From Hydrangea macrophylla (Eukaryota; Streptophyta; Magnoliopsida; Cornales; Hydrangeaceae), in the NCBI GenBank assembly GCA_033977485.1, contig CM066992.1, forward strand, positions 99,708,140 through 99,772,139: 64,000 bases of DNA. Reading direction: 5' to 3'. Positions 34,143 through 44,267 of this stretch are shown piece after piece. Position 1 is the first letter of the stretch; the number at the start of each line of letters is the position of its first letter. The position numbers and the translations under genes were made by a program. The notes under the pieces were generated by a model, which worked only from the letters and a program-made list of their open reading frames with translations, had not been told where the DNA came from and ran no database searches.

Positions 34143-34820
34143 TCAGAGTGCGTCTCTTTATATTCCACCAATGTCCTTTCAGTGGTATTTGGTGCATTGT
34201 CCTTGTCTTTATCGATGATTGACAGCACTACTCATCCACAAAAGCTATTTTTATGCCAAACCTAATTTGTCTGCAAAAGCATAACTAAAACATAGACAAA
34301 AGCCCTACTCACCAAGCATTGTTTCCATTCATTATCCACTAAAAGATCTTTTTTGAGCTTCACAAAAGGTAACTTGATATTACTAAAACTCATTCTAGTC
34401 CTTTGTATAAATCTGCTTACTTTGGAGTACAATATTTGTATGAAAATGGTTCCCTCTTTTTCTAAAGGACTAATAATGGCTGGTGTAATGTTGTTGAAAA
34501 CATTAATTACCAACAAGAATTAAAATGTGGGTTTCACTACCCCCATGCACAATTTGGTGTCTAAACTTATTTAAACCTATTTCACTAAAACCATAACATT
34601 TAATTCTTCAATTTCAATGTTTGGGACATTCCAAGAGACGTGGACCACAGGTTAGTGGGGTCAGGATTTCATTAAAATCTTCGGAATAGTTTTGCTATCA
34701 CATCACTTGGATATGAATGGGGAATCATATAAACTTTTGTACTAACATTTAGTCACTATGATATTTTTCGATAGGTCCATATTTCTTACTATTAGCCGAT
34801 TAGACTTTCCCAGATAAAAC

Positions 34821-35059
34821 TTAGGAGAAAATACCTTTTACCCCCTGTGGTTACACTCATTTTCTCATAACCCCCTGTGGTTCATTTTGTAACACTTAAC
34901 CCCCCTGTACTACGGACTGAAGTGAGACTGTTAACTTTTCTAACGGTAGTCCCACTTCAGTCATTAGTACAGGGGGGTTAAGTGTTACAAAAATGAACCA
35001 CATGGGGGTTATGAGAACATGGGTGTAACCATAGGGGGCTAAAATGTATTTTTTCCTAA
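34821..35059. repeat. MITE (TACCTTTTACCCCCTGTGG class), hairpin
   Basis: Left TTAGGAGAAAATACCTTTTA and right TGTATTTTTTCCTAA are inverted; CCCCCTGTACTACGGACTGAA pairs with a matching right-arm stretch. Interrupts duplication unit 1; absent from unit 2 at the same place. Confidence 0.75.
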
Positions 35060-35094
35060 AGAGTATGTATAGGGGCTTGGGGGTATTAACGTCA

Positions 35095-35234
35095 TTTTCT
35101 TTTTTTCCGTTAGAAAAGTTAACAGTCTCACTTTAGTCCGTAGTACAGGGGGGTTAAGTGTTACAAAATGAACCACAGGGGAGTTATGAGAAAAATGGTG
35201 TAACCACAAGGGGTAAAAGGTATTTTCCCCTAAA
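35095..35234. repeat. Partial second copy of the same MITE
   Basis: GTTAGAAAAGTTAACAGTCTC...TAAAAGGTATTTTCCCCTAA repeats the right arm of the adjacent element, so a nested insertion or an internal duplication occurred. Confidence 0.75.
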
Positions 35235-35552
35235 ACTTAATTGACAATGTGTAAATCCACTAACTCTTTAGACTTAGTGTCCCAACAGCAGCAAAGTGGT
35301 TTCCATCACATTTTCTCGATCTTTTGAATATTAAACTAAAAAGGCAGATAGATTACATTCTTATATATATATATATATATATATACATGACTCTCATTTT
35401 CTGTTCTATCTCTAAAGCTGCCACTATGAGTAAATCTAATGTTCTATGCCAAATATTGAAATGAAGCATCACTTTGTTCTATTCCCTTGATCAGTGAGAT
35501 AAAGAGGGGAAAAAAAAAAGGACTTGGAAAGATCAAATTAAAGTTTCTGAAT

Positions 35553-36134
35553 ATGGGTCTTATGCTTCTCAAGAAAATTGGTGTCCTTGTCCTCCTCATT
35601 TTAGCTTCAGTACTTCTGTCAACTTCACTTGCAGGTTGGTCTGTAACGTCTGTTTTTATTCTATGAATAAGATATTAAGAACCATCATTGTATGTTAGTG
35701 TTAAGAATTACTTGAAAGTGCTTTACAAGTACCTTTTTTCGGTTTTTAATTGGAAATTCTCATGATGTATATTAGTTGTTCATCGCATGTGACTTAAGTA
35801 GCTAGCTTTTCATGCCAAGCATTTTGATCTATATATATTACTTTTAATGGAGTAATATGCAAGCACACATCGAAATTTCGAGATGAAAAACTTTTACCCT
35901 TTTTTTTTTCTTCAGGTCGACCATCCAAGTTTGTGAATGATTTGGATGCACCTCAAAAGGTTTGTTGCTAATTATAGTCGTATAACCCTTTCTTTTATTT
36001 CTTGGTCTCCCCTTAGAGCTATATATGTGTGTGTGTATATATATATATATATATCTGGTGTAAGTTGTAAACTTTTGGTAATTGTTTCCCTGCTTTTATT
36101 AACATATCTAATTACTTCTTGATGTCCATGCAGG

Positions 36135-36207
<73 letters not shown>

Positions 36208-36800
36208 CATATATAATATTCTACCACCTTGTTAATTGTGATGCAACCAACCCTGATATGCAAACCAAGAACTTCAGGCATAGCCTCATAGGTCACATAG
36301 TGAAATCAAAAAGAGACCAAAATAAGTATCATGTCGCCGTTATTGTATATACTGTCTTATAATTTCCAATAGTTTTTCATTTTTCATACGTAAATAACTT
36401 TAAAAAAATAAATATTCTAAAATTTAGTAGAACATTACAAAAATAGGAAGGGAGGTGACTCACGAAATTCAAAATATGTAGTTTAATCTTCACCTGATCT
36501 ATTTTTTCGTCTGTTTTCTTCATTACTTTCTTATTAATCAAACAAAGAAAAGAGTTTCCATTGCTGTTCTCGTTTCTTTCTCTGACTAAATCCATGAACT
36601 AAATAAAGCTTTAATTAAGGTTTTGTTGATTTATGTTTCGCATTTTAATGCTCATATAGGAAGTATCAAGGGAGCAACAATATGAAGAGGAGGTGAATAT
36701 CCTCCATAAAAGGATTCTTAGAGTCAACACCAAAGACTATGGAAGATATGATCCACCTCCAACACTTGACAAGCCGCCTTTCAAGCTCATTCCCAACTGA
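35553..36800 (+). CDS. Small secreted protein, candidate peptide-hormone precursor (copy 1)
   Basis: Exons 35553-35634, 35916-35959 and 36660-36800 join in frame (267 nt, 88 aa) with GT-AG borders. Residues 1-27 are a textbook signal peptide (MGLMLLKK then a Leu/Val core ending STSLA). A polar, Glu-rich middle follows (about 28-65), then a C-terminus with paired basic residues (HKR) upstream of NTKDYGRYDP and ending KPPFKLIPN. There are no cysteines. Known secreted plant peptide precursors share this plan: signal, variable spacer, conserved C-terminus. An Asp just before Tyr is the minimal plant tyrosine-sulfation context. I cannot match the tail to CLE, CEP, RGF, PIP or IDA, so function is inferred only. 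The paralog at 42099-43314 keeps the tail while the middle drifts, supporting selection on it. Exons are too short for simple ORF scans. Confidence 0.8.
36135..36205. repeat. (CT)n(CA)n compound microsatellite
   Basis: CT run to about 36164, then CA run to about 36205, in intron 2 of the peptide gene. Confidence 0.97.
36380..36619. repeat. MITE in intron 2 of peptide gene copy 1
   Basis: GTGACTCACGAAATTCAAAAT and the right end CATGAACTAAATAAAGCTTTAA are shared with the equivalent place in copy 2 (42905-43125), so insertion preceded the duplication. Same class as in mTERF intron 5. Confidence 0.55.
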
Positions 36801-37208
36801 TGCTTGATCCACTCCGCTTAATTAATTAGTATCACATTAAATAAGAAAACAATCTAAATATATGTATAAGAGCATGGGCTTGAATATGTTTTATGCAGCA
36901 TGTTTACATGTTAACTAGTGGTATATATGCTTATACTAGGTTTCCACTACATGAACTAGGATTCTGTGCCAAGTATTGTATGTATGTGTATATATATATA
37001 TATATATATATTATCGTTACGTTCTATCAACGTCGTTCATGTATTCTTGTGTAACCAAATGTCTCTCTAGTAAATTAAATCAGAGAATACTGGAAATTAA
37101 GATCACTGCATTTATACTTCAAAGTTCTTAAGAAAAGGGTCAAAAAAAGGAAGTTTTTTGATAAAGGATTAATGGGAAAAACTTATAGAGACTCCAAAAA
37201 TAGATTTT
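36801..37208. other. Downstream flank of peptide gene copy 1
   Basis: AT-rich with a (TA)n run at about 36989-37012. No gene seen. Confidence 0.5.
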
Positions 37209-37391
37209 TTTTTTCTTCTTTTTTTGGTAATTGGGTATGTTCGGGCCAGCTTGCGCGCACCTCGACTAATCCCCCGAGGCCTGGAGGCACCGGGTGAATA
37301 CTCCAGTGGCCACGCTCCCCATGACTCGAACACTAAACCTCTTGGTAGTACACCCAAGAAGCTTACCACTCGACCACAAGGAACTTGGTTT
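37209..37391 (-). mobile_element. Au-like tRNA-derived SINE (minus)
   Basis: Minus strand: box A TGGTCGAGTGGTAAGC, box B TGTTCGAGTC, then the conserved plant SINE 3' sequence GGGGGATTAGTCGAGGTGCG...AAGCTGGCCCGAACA and an A-rich tail. TSD CCAAAAATAGATTTT (37194-37208) versus CCAAGAATTGATTTT (37392-37406), 13 of 15. Frames inside on both strands are spurious. Confidence 0.9.
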
Positions 37392-37512
37392 CCAAGAATT
37401 GATTTTGTCGTCGATTAATAGAGAACCAATCTAAGTTTCATTAATTGGCAATCTCCAACTGGGAGTAGCCTCTATCCGTTGGGAATCAATATTAGGGTGA
37501 GGCCTATACGTA

Positions 37513-39297
37513 GGGGTGGATTTAGAAAATGGGGGGCTTGACAGATTTTTGTACGGCTGCCCCTGAAAAAAAAAATAAAAAAAATTAGACTTATTTATAC
37601 ATATTTTTGCATATTTTGTGTAGATAATATAAACTAATGCTAAAAAAATTGTCTCAAAAACATAAAAGGGAGAAGGGCTTTTATAATTAGCACAAAAATA
37701 TAAAAGAAAGGGGGCTTAGTATAGCAATTTTATAATATCAAAGGGAGGCTAATTGTAATTTTCAGAGGGGCTAATTGTAAAAAAAAAAAGGTGCAAATGT
37801 ATAATTTTTTTTAGGGTAAATTACACTAACCTCCCCTGAGGTTTGACGTAATTACACGGACCTCCCCTCTAGTTTGCAAAATTACACAAACCTCCCTCGA
37901 GGTTTGTAATTCGGTAACAAAATGCCCCCTCCACTAACGTTCCGTTAGTTTTTTTTTACATTTGCCTCCCCTGAAAATTATAATTAGCCCCCCTATACTA
38001 TAAAATTGTCATACTAAGCCCCCTTTCTCTTATATTTTTGTTCTAATTATAAAATCCCTCCTCCCTCCTACGTTTTCGGGTTAATTTTTTTAGCATTAAT
38101 TTATATCTACACAAAATATACACAAAATACATATAAATAGGTCCAAAAATTTTTTTTCCAAGAACAAACTTCTGTCAAGTCCCCCTGTATTAATTTTCTA
38201 GATCCGCCCCTGCCCTTATGCTTCAAAAATGGACACTTAAAACCCCTGTGATTGTGGACTAAAATGGAACTGTTATGTTTTCACTCAAAACTGACGAAAA
38301 TTCTAAAATTGGTTAAAAATATAAACACTTAACCCATTTATGATTTCACTCAAAGAGCGTTAACCCCAAAATTAACATCACAAAATGGGTTAAGTGTTTA
38401 TATTTTTAACCAATTTTAGAATGTTCATCAGTTTTGAGTGAAATCATAACAGTTCCATTTTAGTCCACAATCACAGGGGGTTAAGTGTCCACTTTTGAAG
38501 CATAAGGGCAGGGGCGGATTTAGAAAATTAATACAGGCGGGTTTGATAGAGGTTTGTTCTTGGAAAAAATTTTTTTGGACCTATTTATATATATTTTGTG
38601 TATATTTTGTGTAGATGATATAAATTAATGTTACCAATGACCTGTTGGCCAAGTGGTAAGGAGTTCGTTCTCCTCGCTATAAATTTCACTCAAAGAGCGT
38701 TAACCCCAAAATTAACATCACAAAATGGGTTAAGTGTTTATATTTTTAACCAATTTTAGAATTTTCGTCAGTTTTGAGAGAAATTATAACAGTTCCATTT
38801 TAGTCCACAATCACAGGGGGTTAAGTGTCCACTTTTGAAGCATAAGGGCAGGGGCGGATCTAGAAAATTAATACAGGGGGACTTGACAGAGGTTTGTTCT
38901 TGGAAAAAATTTTTTTGGACTTATTTATATGTATTTTGTGTATATTTTGTGTAGATATAAATTAATGCTAAAAAAATTAACCCAAAAACGTAGGAGGGAG
39001 GAGGGATTTTATAATTAAAACAAAAATATAAGAGAAAGGGGGCTTAGTATGACAATTTTATAGTATAGGGGGGCTAATTATAATTTTCAGGGGAGGCAAA
39101 TGTAAAAAAAACTAACGGAACGTTAGTGGAGGGGGTATTTTGTTACCGAATTACAAACCTCGAGGGAGGTTTGTGTAATTTTGCAAACTAGAGGGGAGGT
39201 CCGTGTAATTACGTCAAACCTCAGGAAAGGTTAGTGTAATTTACCCTTTTTTTTAAAACCAGAGGGGGCTCCTTGTACTTCATTGCATCCGCCCCTG
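37513..39297. mobile_element. 1.8-kb fold-back element, Mutator-like MITE cluster
   Basis: Identical 10-bp flanks CCTATACGTA (37503-37512, 39298-39307) and GGGG(T/C)GGAT ends fit a Mutator-like MITE (TSD ~9-10 bp). Long inverted arms: GTAAATTACACTAACCTCCC (about 37816) is inverted at about 39225-39245. CAGGGGCGGAT(C/T)TAGAAAATT recurs at about 38508 and 38848, inverted near 38195. A ~140-bp segment is directly repeated at 38381-38520 and 38720-38860. Probably serial self-insertion. A tRNA-like head (TGGCCAAGTGGTAAGG) sits at about 38647. Confidence 0.8.
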
Positions 39298-39541
39298 CCT
39301 ATACGTACAGTTTTAAACGTATAGTTTCATGTTTGTCTAGCTATCTTTTAGTTGCATAGGAGTCCCCTGTCTGGCTAAAAATATACCCCAAGAAATTAAT
39401 GATCATTTGTCAGACCAACACATTACTGTTTTTCGTTTAAAAAAAAAAAAAGCAAGATAGACATGAGACTTCGCCTATACTTGATCTACTAGTCCATTTC
39501 AATTAAATAATTCAGAATTTGCATGAACAGCTAATTATACC

Positions 39542-39722
39542 ATAATGCTACACTCACACAATATTTCACACAAAATTCCACACAAAGCAATCTTGTCCCT
39601 TGATTTTAGTTGGCCTCATGTGGGGAACACATGGGTCCCACACAGGACTCACCAAAATCAAGGAACATGATTGTTTTGTGTGAAATTTTGTGTGAAATAT
39701 TGTGTGGGTGTAGCATTACTCT
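39542..39722. repeat. Hairpin MITE with TAATGCTACAC ends
   Basis: AATGCTACACTCACACAATA on the left pairs with TATTGTGTGGGTGTAGCATT on the right, and arms continue inward to CTTGATTTTAGTTGG / CCAAAATCAAGG. Almost the whole element is a hairpin. Confidence 0.85.
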
Positions 39723-40282
39723 TGAGGTAGCTATGGTTAAAGTACTACACCAGGATTAGTCCTGTTGAAATGGACTTTTTGTCCAATTAATATGCTTGAG
39801 GGCATCCAAAACATGGTGGTTTAAGTTGAGAGCTGTGCAAATTAATGATAGTACAGTTGTTTAAAGTTATCAACTGCTCTAATTAAAACATGATCGTGCC
39901 TGAAAACTAGTGCTAAATTATATGTTTGCTCTAAAACATATTTATAACCAGCAGATCATCCAAATCAGTTAAGGACGTTAACCGATCTGATCCGATCCGA
40001 TTTTCTTGGATATATTAATTCTTGTATCCAAGTTTTCTACAATTAGCTTAATTTGTATCTAGATTTTCTTCATATGTTTACTATATGCAGCTGTTCCTTT
40101 GAGAAGACAATGTCTATGCAGTGAATTAGATCTAAGTAAAGAACTTATGTATAGATCGAAAATTTCCAAATTGTCCATTACTCTTTCATTTCTATTTCTT
40201 TTAATCTGTGAAGCAGAGTATAGCACTACACATATATTTAACATACCATGTGTTAATAAGTAGATTAGACTGGTTTAATATT
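39723..40282. other. Intergenic, no gene seen
   Basis: AT-rich spacer between two MITEs. The 40059-40244 minus frame has no recognised similarity. Confidence 0.5.
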
Positions 40283-40729
40283 GGGTTAATAATATTTTAC
40301 CCCATGTGATTAATCCCTTTTTTACTTTATCCCATGTGGTTTAAAAGTAAACACATAACTCCCCTTTGTGCTCTAATTGGACTAAAGTGAAACTATGAAG
40401 ATTTTTCTCAAAATAGCTCCACATGGCCGGGTTTAAGTGTCAAAATTAGCAATAGTTTAAGTGTCAAAATTAAATTAGCCCCACAATTGGTTTTAAGTAT
40501 TAAAAATTAGCTTCACATAGGCGGGTTAAATTACTGCATTGTTACTGGCCACATAGGGAGTTAATTCTAAAATTAAGCTCACAAAGGCGATCAAATATTA
40601 ACATGTTTGGCCAATTTTAGAATTTTCTCTAGTTTTGAGTGAGGTCTTAATAATTTCACTTTAATCCGAATTCACAAATGATAAAAGTAAAAATTGACCT
40701 AACCACAAGGAATAAAATATAATTAAACC
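40283..40729. repeat. MITE of the TTAATTATATTTTACCC class
   Basis: GGGTTAATAATATTTTACCCC at left pairs with AATAAAATATAATTAAACC at right; the interior repeats AGTGTCAAAATTA motifs. Closely related to 10835-11246. Confidence 0.7.
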
Positions 40730-41605
40730 ATTAATATAATGTAGGCAAGTCTTTGCTTAAATTAGGGGACGTGTCAACTTTAATAGAAAAGAGAACAGAT
40801 TGAATTATTTAAAGAACTCAAAGTGCTTTTCTTTATTGTCAACTACGGTCCTTTCAGTGGTATTTGGTGCATTGTCTTTGTCTTTATGGATGAGTGAAAG
40901 TACTACTCATCCACAAAACCTATTTTATGACAAAACTAATTTGTCTGCAAAAGCATAACTAAACATATTTAAACCTATTTTGAGCTTCACAGTAATAAAT
41001 TTGCTTAATTTGAAGTGTACAAGATTTGTATGAAGGTTGCCTCTTTCACCAAGTGACTATTCACTCTTGCCTGGTGTAGTGTTTGAATATTTGAATTACC
41101 AAATGCATGATTTGGTGTCTAAACTTATTTAAACCTATTCCACTGAAACCATAACACTTGGAATAATTCTTCCATATTCTAGATTAGAACATTATTTTAA
41201 ATGCATGTGGCAGTGGGGTCACCTAGTTTCACTGTCACATCACTGAAACCATAACACTTCGAATGATTCTTCTTCGAAATTCTAATTTGGAACATTATTT
41301 CAAGTAATGTGACAGTGGGATCACCTCCAATTATATATTCTTTGGAATAGTTTTACTGTGATCGCATTACTGAAACCACAACACTTCGAATGATTCTTCG
41401 ATATTCCATTTTGGGACATTATTTCAAGTAATATGACTGTAGGGTCAGCTGCAATTATATATTCTTTGGAATTGTTTCTCTCTCACATCACTTGGATCTG
41501 TACATATTGGGAACATATAAACTTTTGGACTAAAAATTTAAGGGCATTATATGATAATTTTCAATAGGGTCCAAATTTCTTACTATTAATAACTGATTAC
41601 ATTTA

Positions 41606-41780
41606 GAGTAATATTTGGGGGGCTGGGGCACTAACAACATCCACTAATACTTACTAACACACTCTATCTCTCTCTTAGTGGCACTGTGGGGTCCATAGTG
41701 GACCCCGCTGTACTACTAAGAGAGAGATAGAGTGTGTTAGTATGTGTTAGTGGATGTTGTTAGTGCCCCTAACATTACCC
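41606..41780. mobile_element. Hairpin MITE with 9-bp TSD
   Basis: Ends GAGTAATATTTGG and CCTAACATTACCC; TSD TTACATTTA at 41597-41605 and 41781-41789, a Mutator-like length. The arms (GGGGCACTAACAACATCCAC / inverse) form a nearly perfect hairpin of ~75-bp stem. Confidence 0.9.
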
Positions 41781-42098
41781 TTACATTTAACTAAAAAACC
41801 TAATTAAAAAATGTTAATCCACTAACTCTTTAGACTTAGTGCCCCAACAACAACAAGGTGAATGGTTTCCATGCCATCACCTTTTCTCTTTTGATTATTA
41901 AATTAAAAAGGCTGATAGATTGCATTCTTTAACATACACAATCAATTTTCAGTTCTATCTCTAAAGCTGCCACTATGACTAAATAAATCTAATGTTCTAT
42001 TCCAAATATTGAAATGAAGCAACATTTTGTTCTATTCCCTTGATCAGTGAGAGAAAAAAAGAAGCTTACATAGAAAGATCAAATTAAAGTTTCTGAAC

Positions 42099-42487
42099 AT
42101 GGGTCTTATGCTTCTCAAGAAAATTTTGTTGTTCTTGTCCTCCTCATTTCAGCTTCACTTCTGTCAATTTCTTCACTTGCAGGTTGGTTTTTTCTAATTA
42201 TCTATGAACAATAAACCATCATTTTATGTTAATGTTAAGTACTTGAAATATTATAAAACTTTCTTTTGGTATTTGAAAAACCTCATAGATTTTTTATCAT
42301 GCATGTTTGCTTTTATTAGAACACATCCATAGTTCGCGATGAAAATCTTTTTTATTTTTATTTTTTTATGGTCGGAATTCCAAGTTTGTGAATGATTTGG
42401 GAAAGAAAATTGATGCAGCTCATGAGGTTTGTAGCTGATTACACTAGATAACCTATCGTCTCTTACTTAATTAGTTCCCTAGCTTAG

Positions 42488-42518
<31 letters not shown>

Positions 42519-43314
42519 CACATGTGTATATATCCTTTTTGAGTGATACCTTCCTACCTGGTATATATTAATTACTAGCTAGTTGTAAACTTTTTATCAT
42601 CATCCTTAATTAATTGTAACTGCCTATACAGTCTTTTCTATCTATCTCTTTCTCTCTCGCGCGTATGCATAATGTTCTACCATCTACTTAATTACTTATG
42701 ATGCAACAATCTTGATGCAAACCAAAACCTTCCACCATATATATATATATATATATATATATAGGTTAAGTAGTGAAAGAAAAAAGAAGCCAAAATGCGT
42801 TATTGCTGGATATATTAGGATTCGTTTGGTTTATCGATTCATATGGGCCATTTCTATGATTTTTTTTCCTCTTTTTTTTTTTTTTTTTTTTTTGTAATAC
42901 TTAAATAACATTTAGATATAGATTTGCCAAAGAGGAATGGAGTTGAGTCACAAAATTCAAAATATGTAATTTGATCTTCACTGTATGTTATTTTTTTCGT
43001 CTGCTTTCTTCATTATTTTCTTTATCAACCAAACAATTAAAAGAGAAGAGACGTTTTTGTTACCGTTGTCTTTTCTTTTCCTTGAAGGCCAGGAGTCCAT
43101 GAATTAACCAAACAAAGCTTTAAGACTTTTCTGACTAGTTTTTTTTTTTTTTTTCTTCATTTTAATGTTCATATAGGAAGTATCAATGGAGCCATTAGAT
43201 GAAGAGGAGGTGAGTGTCCATAGAAGACTTCTTAGAGTTAACACCAAAGACTATGCAAGCTATGATCCAGCTCCATCACTTGCCAAGCCTCCTTTCAAGC
43301 TCATTCCCAACTGA
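42099..43314 (+). pseudogene. Small secreted protein paralog (copy 2), broken 5' part, intact C-terminal exon
   Basis: Equivalent exons are 42099-42182, 42371-42426 and 43177-43314. Exon 1 is 84 nt where copy 1 has 82, so the ATG frame no longer reads the hydrophobic core; the expected LVLLISASLLS reading lies two bases off and has no ATG. The exon 2 acceptor, AG in copy 1, is TG (42369-42370). Exon 3 is uninterrupted and encodes NTKDYASYDPAPSLAKPPFKLIPN-type tail (given in two parts: NTKDYASYDP and APSLAKPPFKLIPN) and ends at TGA 43312-43314. Either a pseudogene that has kept its tail, or a gene with an altered start or splice that I cannot see. Changes relative to copy 1 in the tail are G-R to A-S, P to A, T to S and D to A. 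Confidence 0.8.
42905..43125. repeat. MITE in intron 2 of peptide copy 2
   Basis: GTTGAGTCACAAAATTCAAAA and CATGAATTAACCAAACAAAGC match the element in intron 2 of copy 1; TTTTTCGTCTG(C/T)TTTCTTCATTA is also shared. Confidence 0.55.
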
Positions 43315-43537
43315 TTCTTGCTCCACTCTGCTTAAAAACCGGAGGACGCCCGCTGACCCGCGTGTGTATATATATATATATATATATATTTGTGCATTTA
43401 AAAGTGCCTATTTTAAGAGTAGATATTCTAAGTTTTGGAGAAACTTCCGTCTTATAGATATTCTAAGTTTTGGAGAAAGGTCCGTCTTATATGTTATATG
43501 GTATGTTTAGTGGTATGTTTTTACTTTTTACTAGTTG

Positions 43538-43762
43538 TCCACCGTACGTATATGAACTTGGATTCTGTGTAATATAATACTATGTGCATGTAATTGTGGA
43601 TATATACTATCTAACTTTCTTAATGTATGTTTAAATTAGAATCAGACATGTCCACCGTACGTATATGAACTGGGATTCTGTGTAATATAATACTATGTGC
43701 ATGTAATTGTGGATATATACTATCTAACTTTCTTAATGTATGTTTAAATTAGAATCAGACAA
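43538..43762. repeat. 113-bp tandem duplication
   Basis: TCCACCGTACGTATATGAAC starts at 43538 and 43651; both units run through TTAAATTAGAATCAGACA and are almost identical, so the duplication is recent. Lies 3' of peptide copy 2. Confidence 0.96.
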
Positions 43763-43829
43763 GAATGGAAAGATCAGAGCACTGATACTTGTGCTTAAAG
43801 TTTGTAGCTCATGAGGCTCTTAAGTTTTT

Positions 43830-44267
43830 TGTTACCGTATGTAGACAAAATAAGCACACAAGCATACGAGTCGGGTATAGGTTTGTTACCTAGCTAGCGG
43901 AATAATCCAACGGATCGCCGAGCGGTATTGTTACGAGCTCAATCAAGAACCACGAACCTGCTGCACCTACAACGCTTCCATGTACCCTCTTGTGCTTCGT
44001 GTAGGTCGTAGAAGACTACTGGAGCAATCCCCATGACAGTTACGCGCTAAATCCCATGCCGCGATGGTGATAGCCAAGAGAGAGAATCCATGAGAGAGAG
44101 GAGAGATGGAGAGAGAGACTGCCTAGAATGCTTAGGATCACTTGTATATGTGTGTTTACATCATATATATACACACATAATAACCAAACACTAGGGCTCC
44201 AGAGCCAAAGCCCATTGGACTTGGTCCAATGATATGTGGGTGGTCGTATGACACACATATTTCTTAA
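43830..44267 (-). repeat. Copia copy 3, 3' LTR
   Basis: Starts TGTTACCGTATG on the plus strand; the other end (minus TTAAGAAATATGTG) has lost its TG. Contains a TATATATA box and CTCTCTC-rich leader typical of an LTR promoter and R region. Ends inferred from the adjacent PPT. Confidence 0.6.

Larger units (their letters stand above)
34145..36800 (+). repeat. Segmental duplication, unit 1
   Basis: Matches 40815-43314 in the same order: TTTCAGTGGTATTTGGTGCA near 34170/40858, TAATTTGTCTGCAAAAGCAT near 34264/40938, CACTAACTCTTTAGACTTAG near 35259/41819, then a complete three-exon peptide gene. Diverged by substitutions, indels and separate transposon insertions. Confidence 0.9.
40815..43314 (+). 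repeat. Segmental duplication, unit 2
   Basis: Second copy of the segment at 34145-36800 (see there). It has its own hairpin MITE at 41606-41780 close to the place where unit 1 has a different MITE. Near 41120-41480 a ~130-bp segment (ACCATAACACTT(C/G)GAATGATTCTTC) is repeated three times. Confidence 0.88.

Noticed and set aside
35972..36296. CVCVCV/RERERE proteins
   Set aside because: Translation of the CT/CA microsatellite in an intron.
37224..37418. Frames around 37.2-37.4 kb
   Set aside because: Both strands translate the SINE.
38640..38680. tRNA gene
   Set aside because: Box A-like TGGCCAAGTGGTAAGG only; no box B, no acceptor stem. Probably a SINE head fragment.
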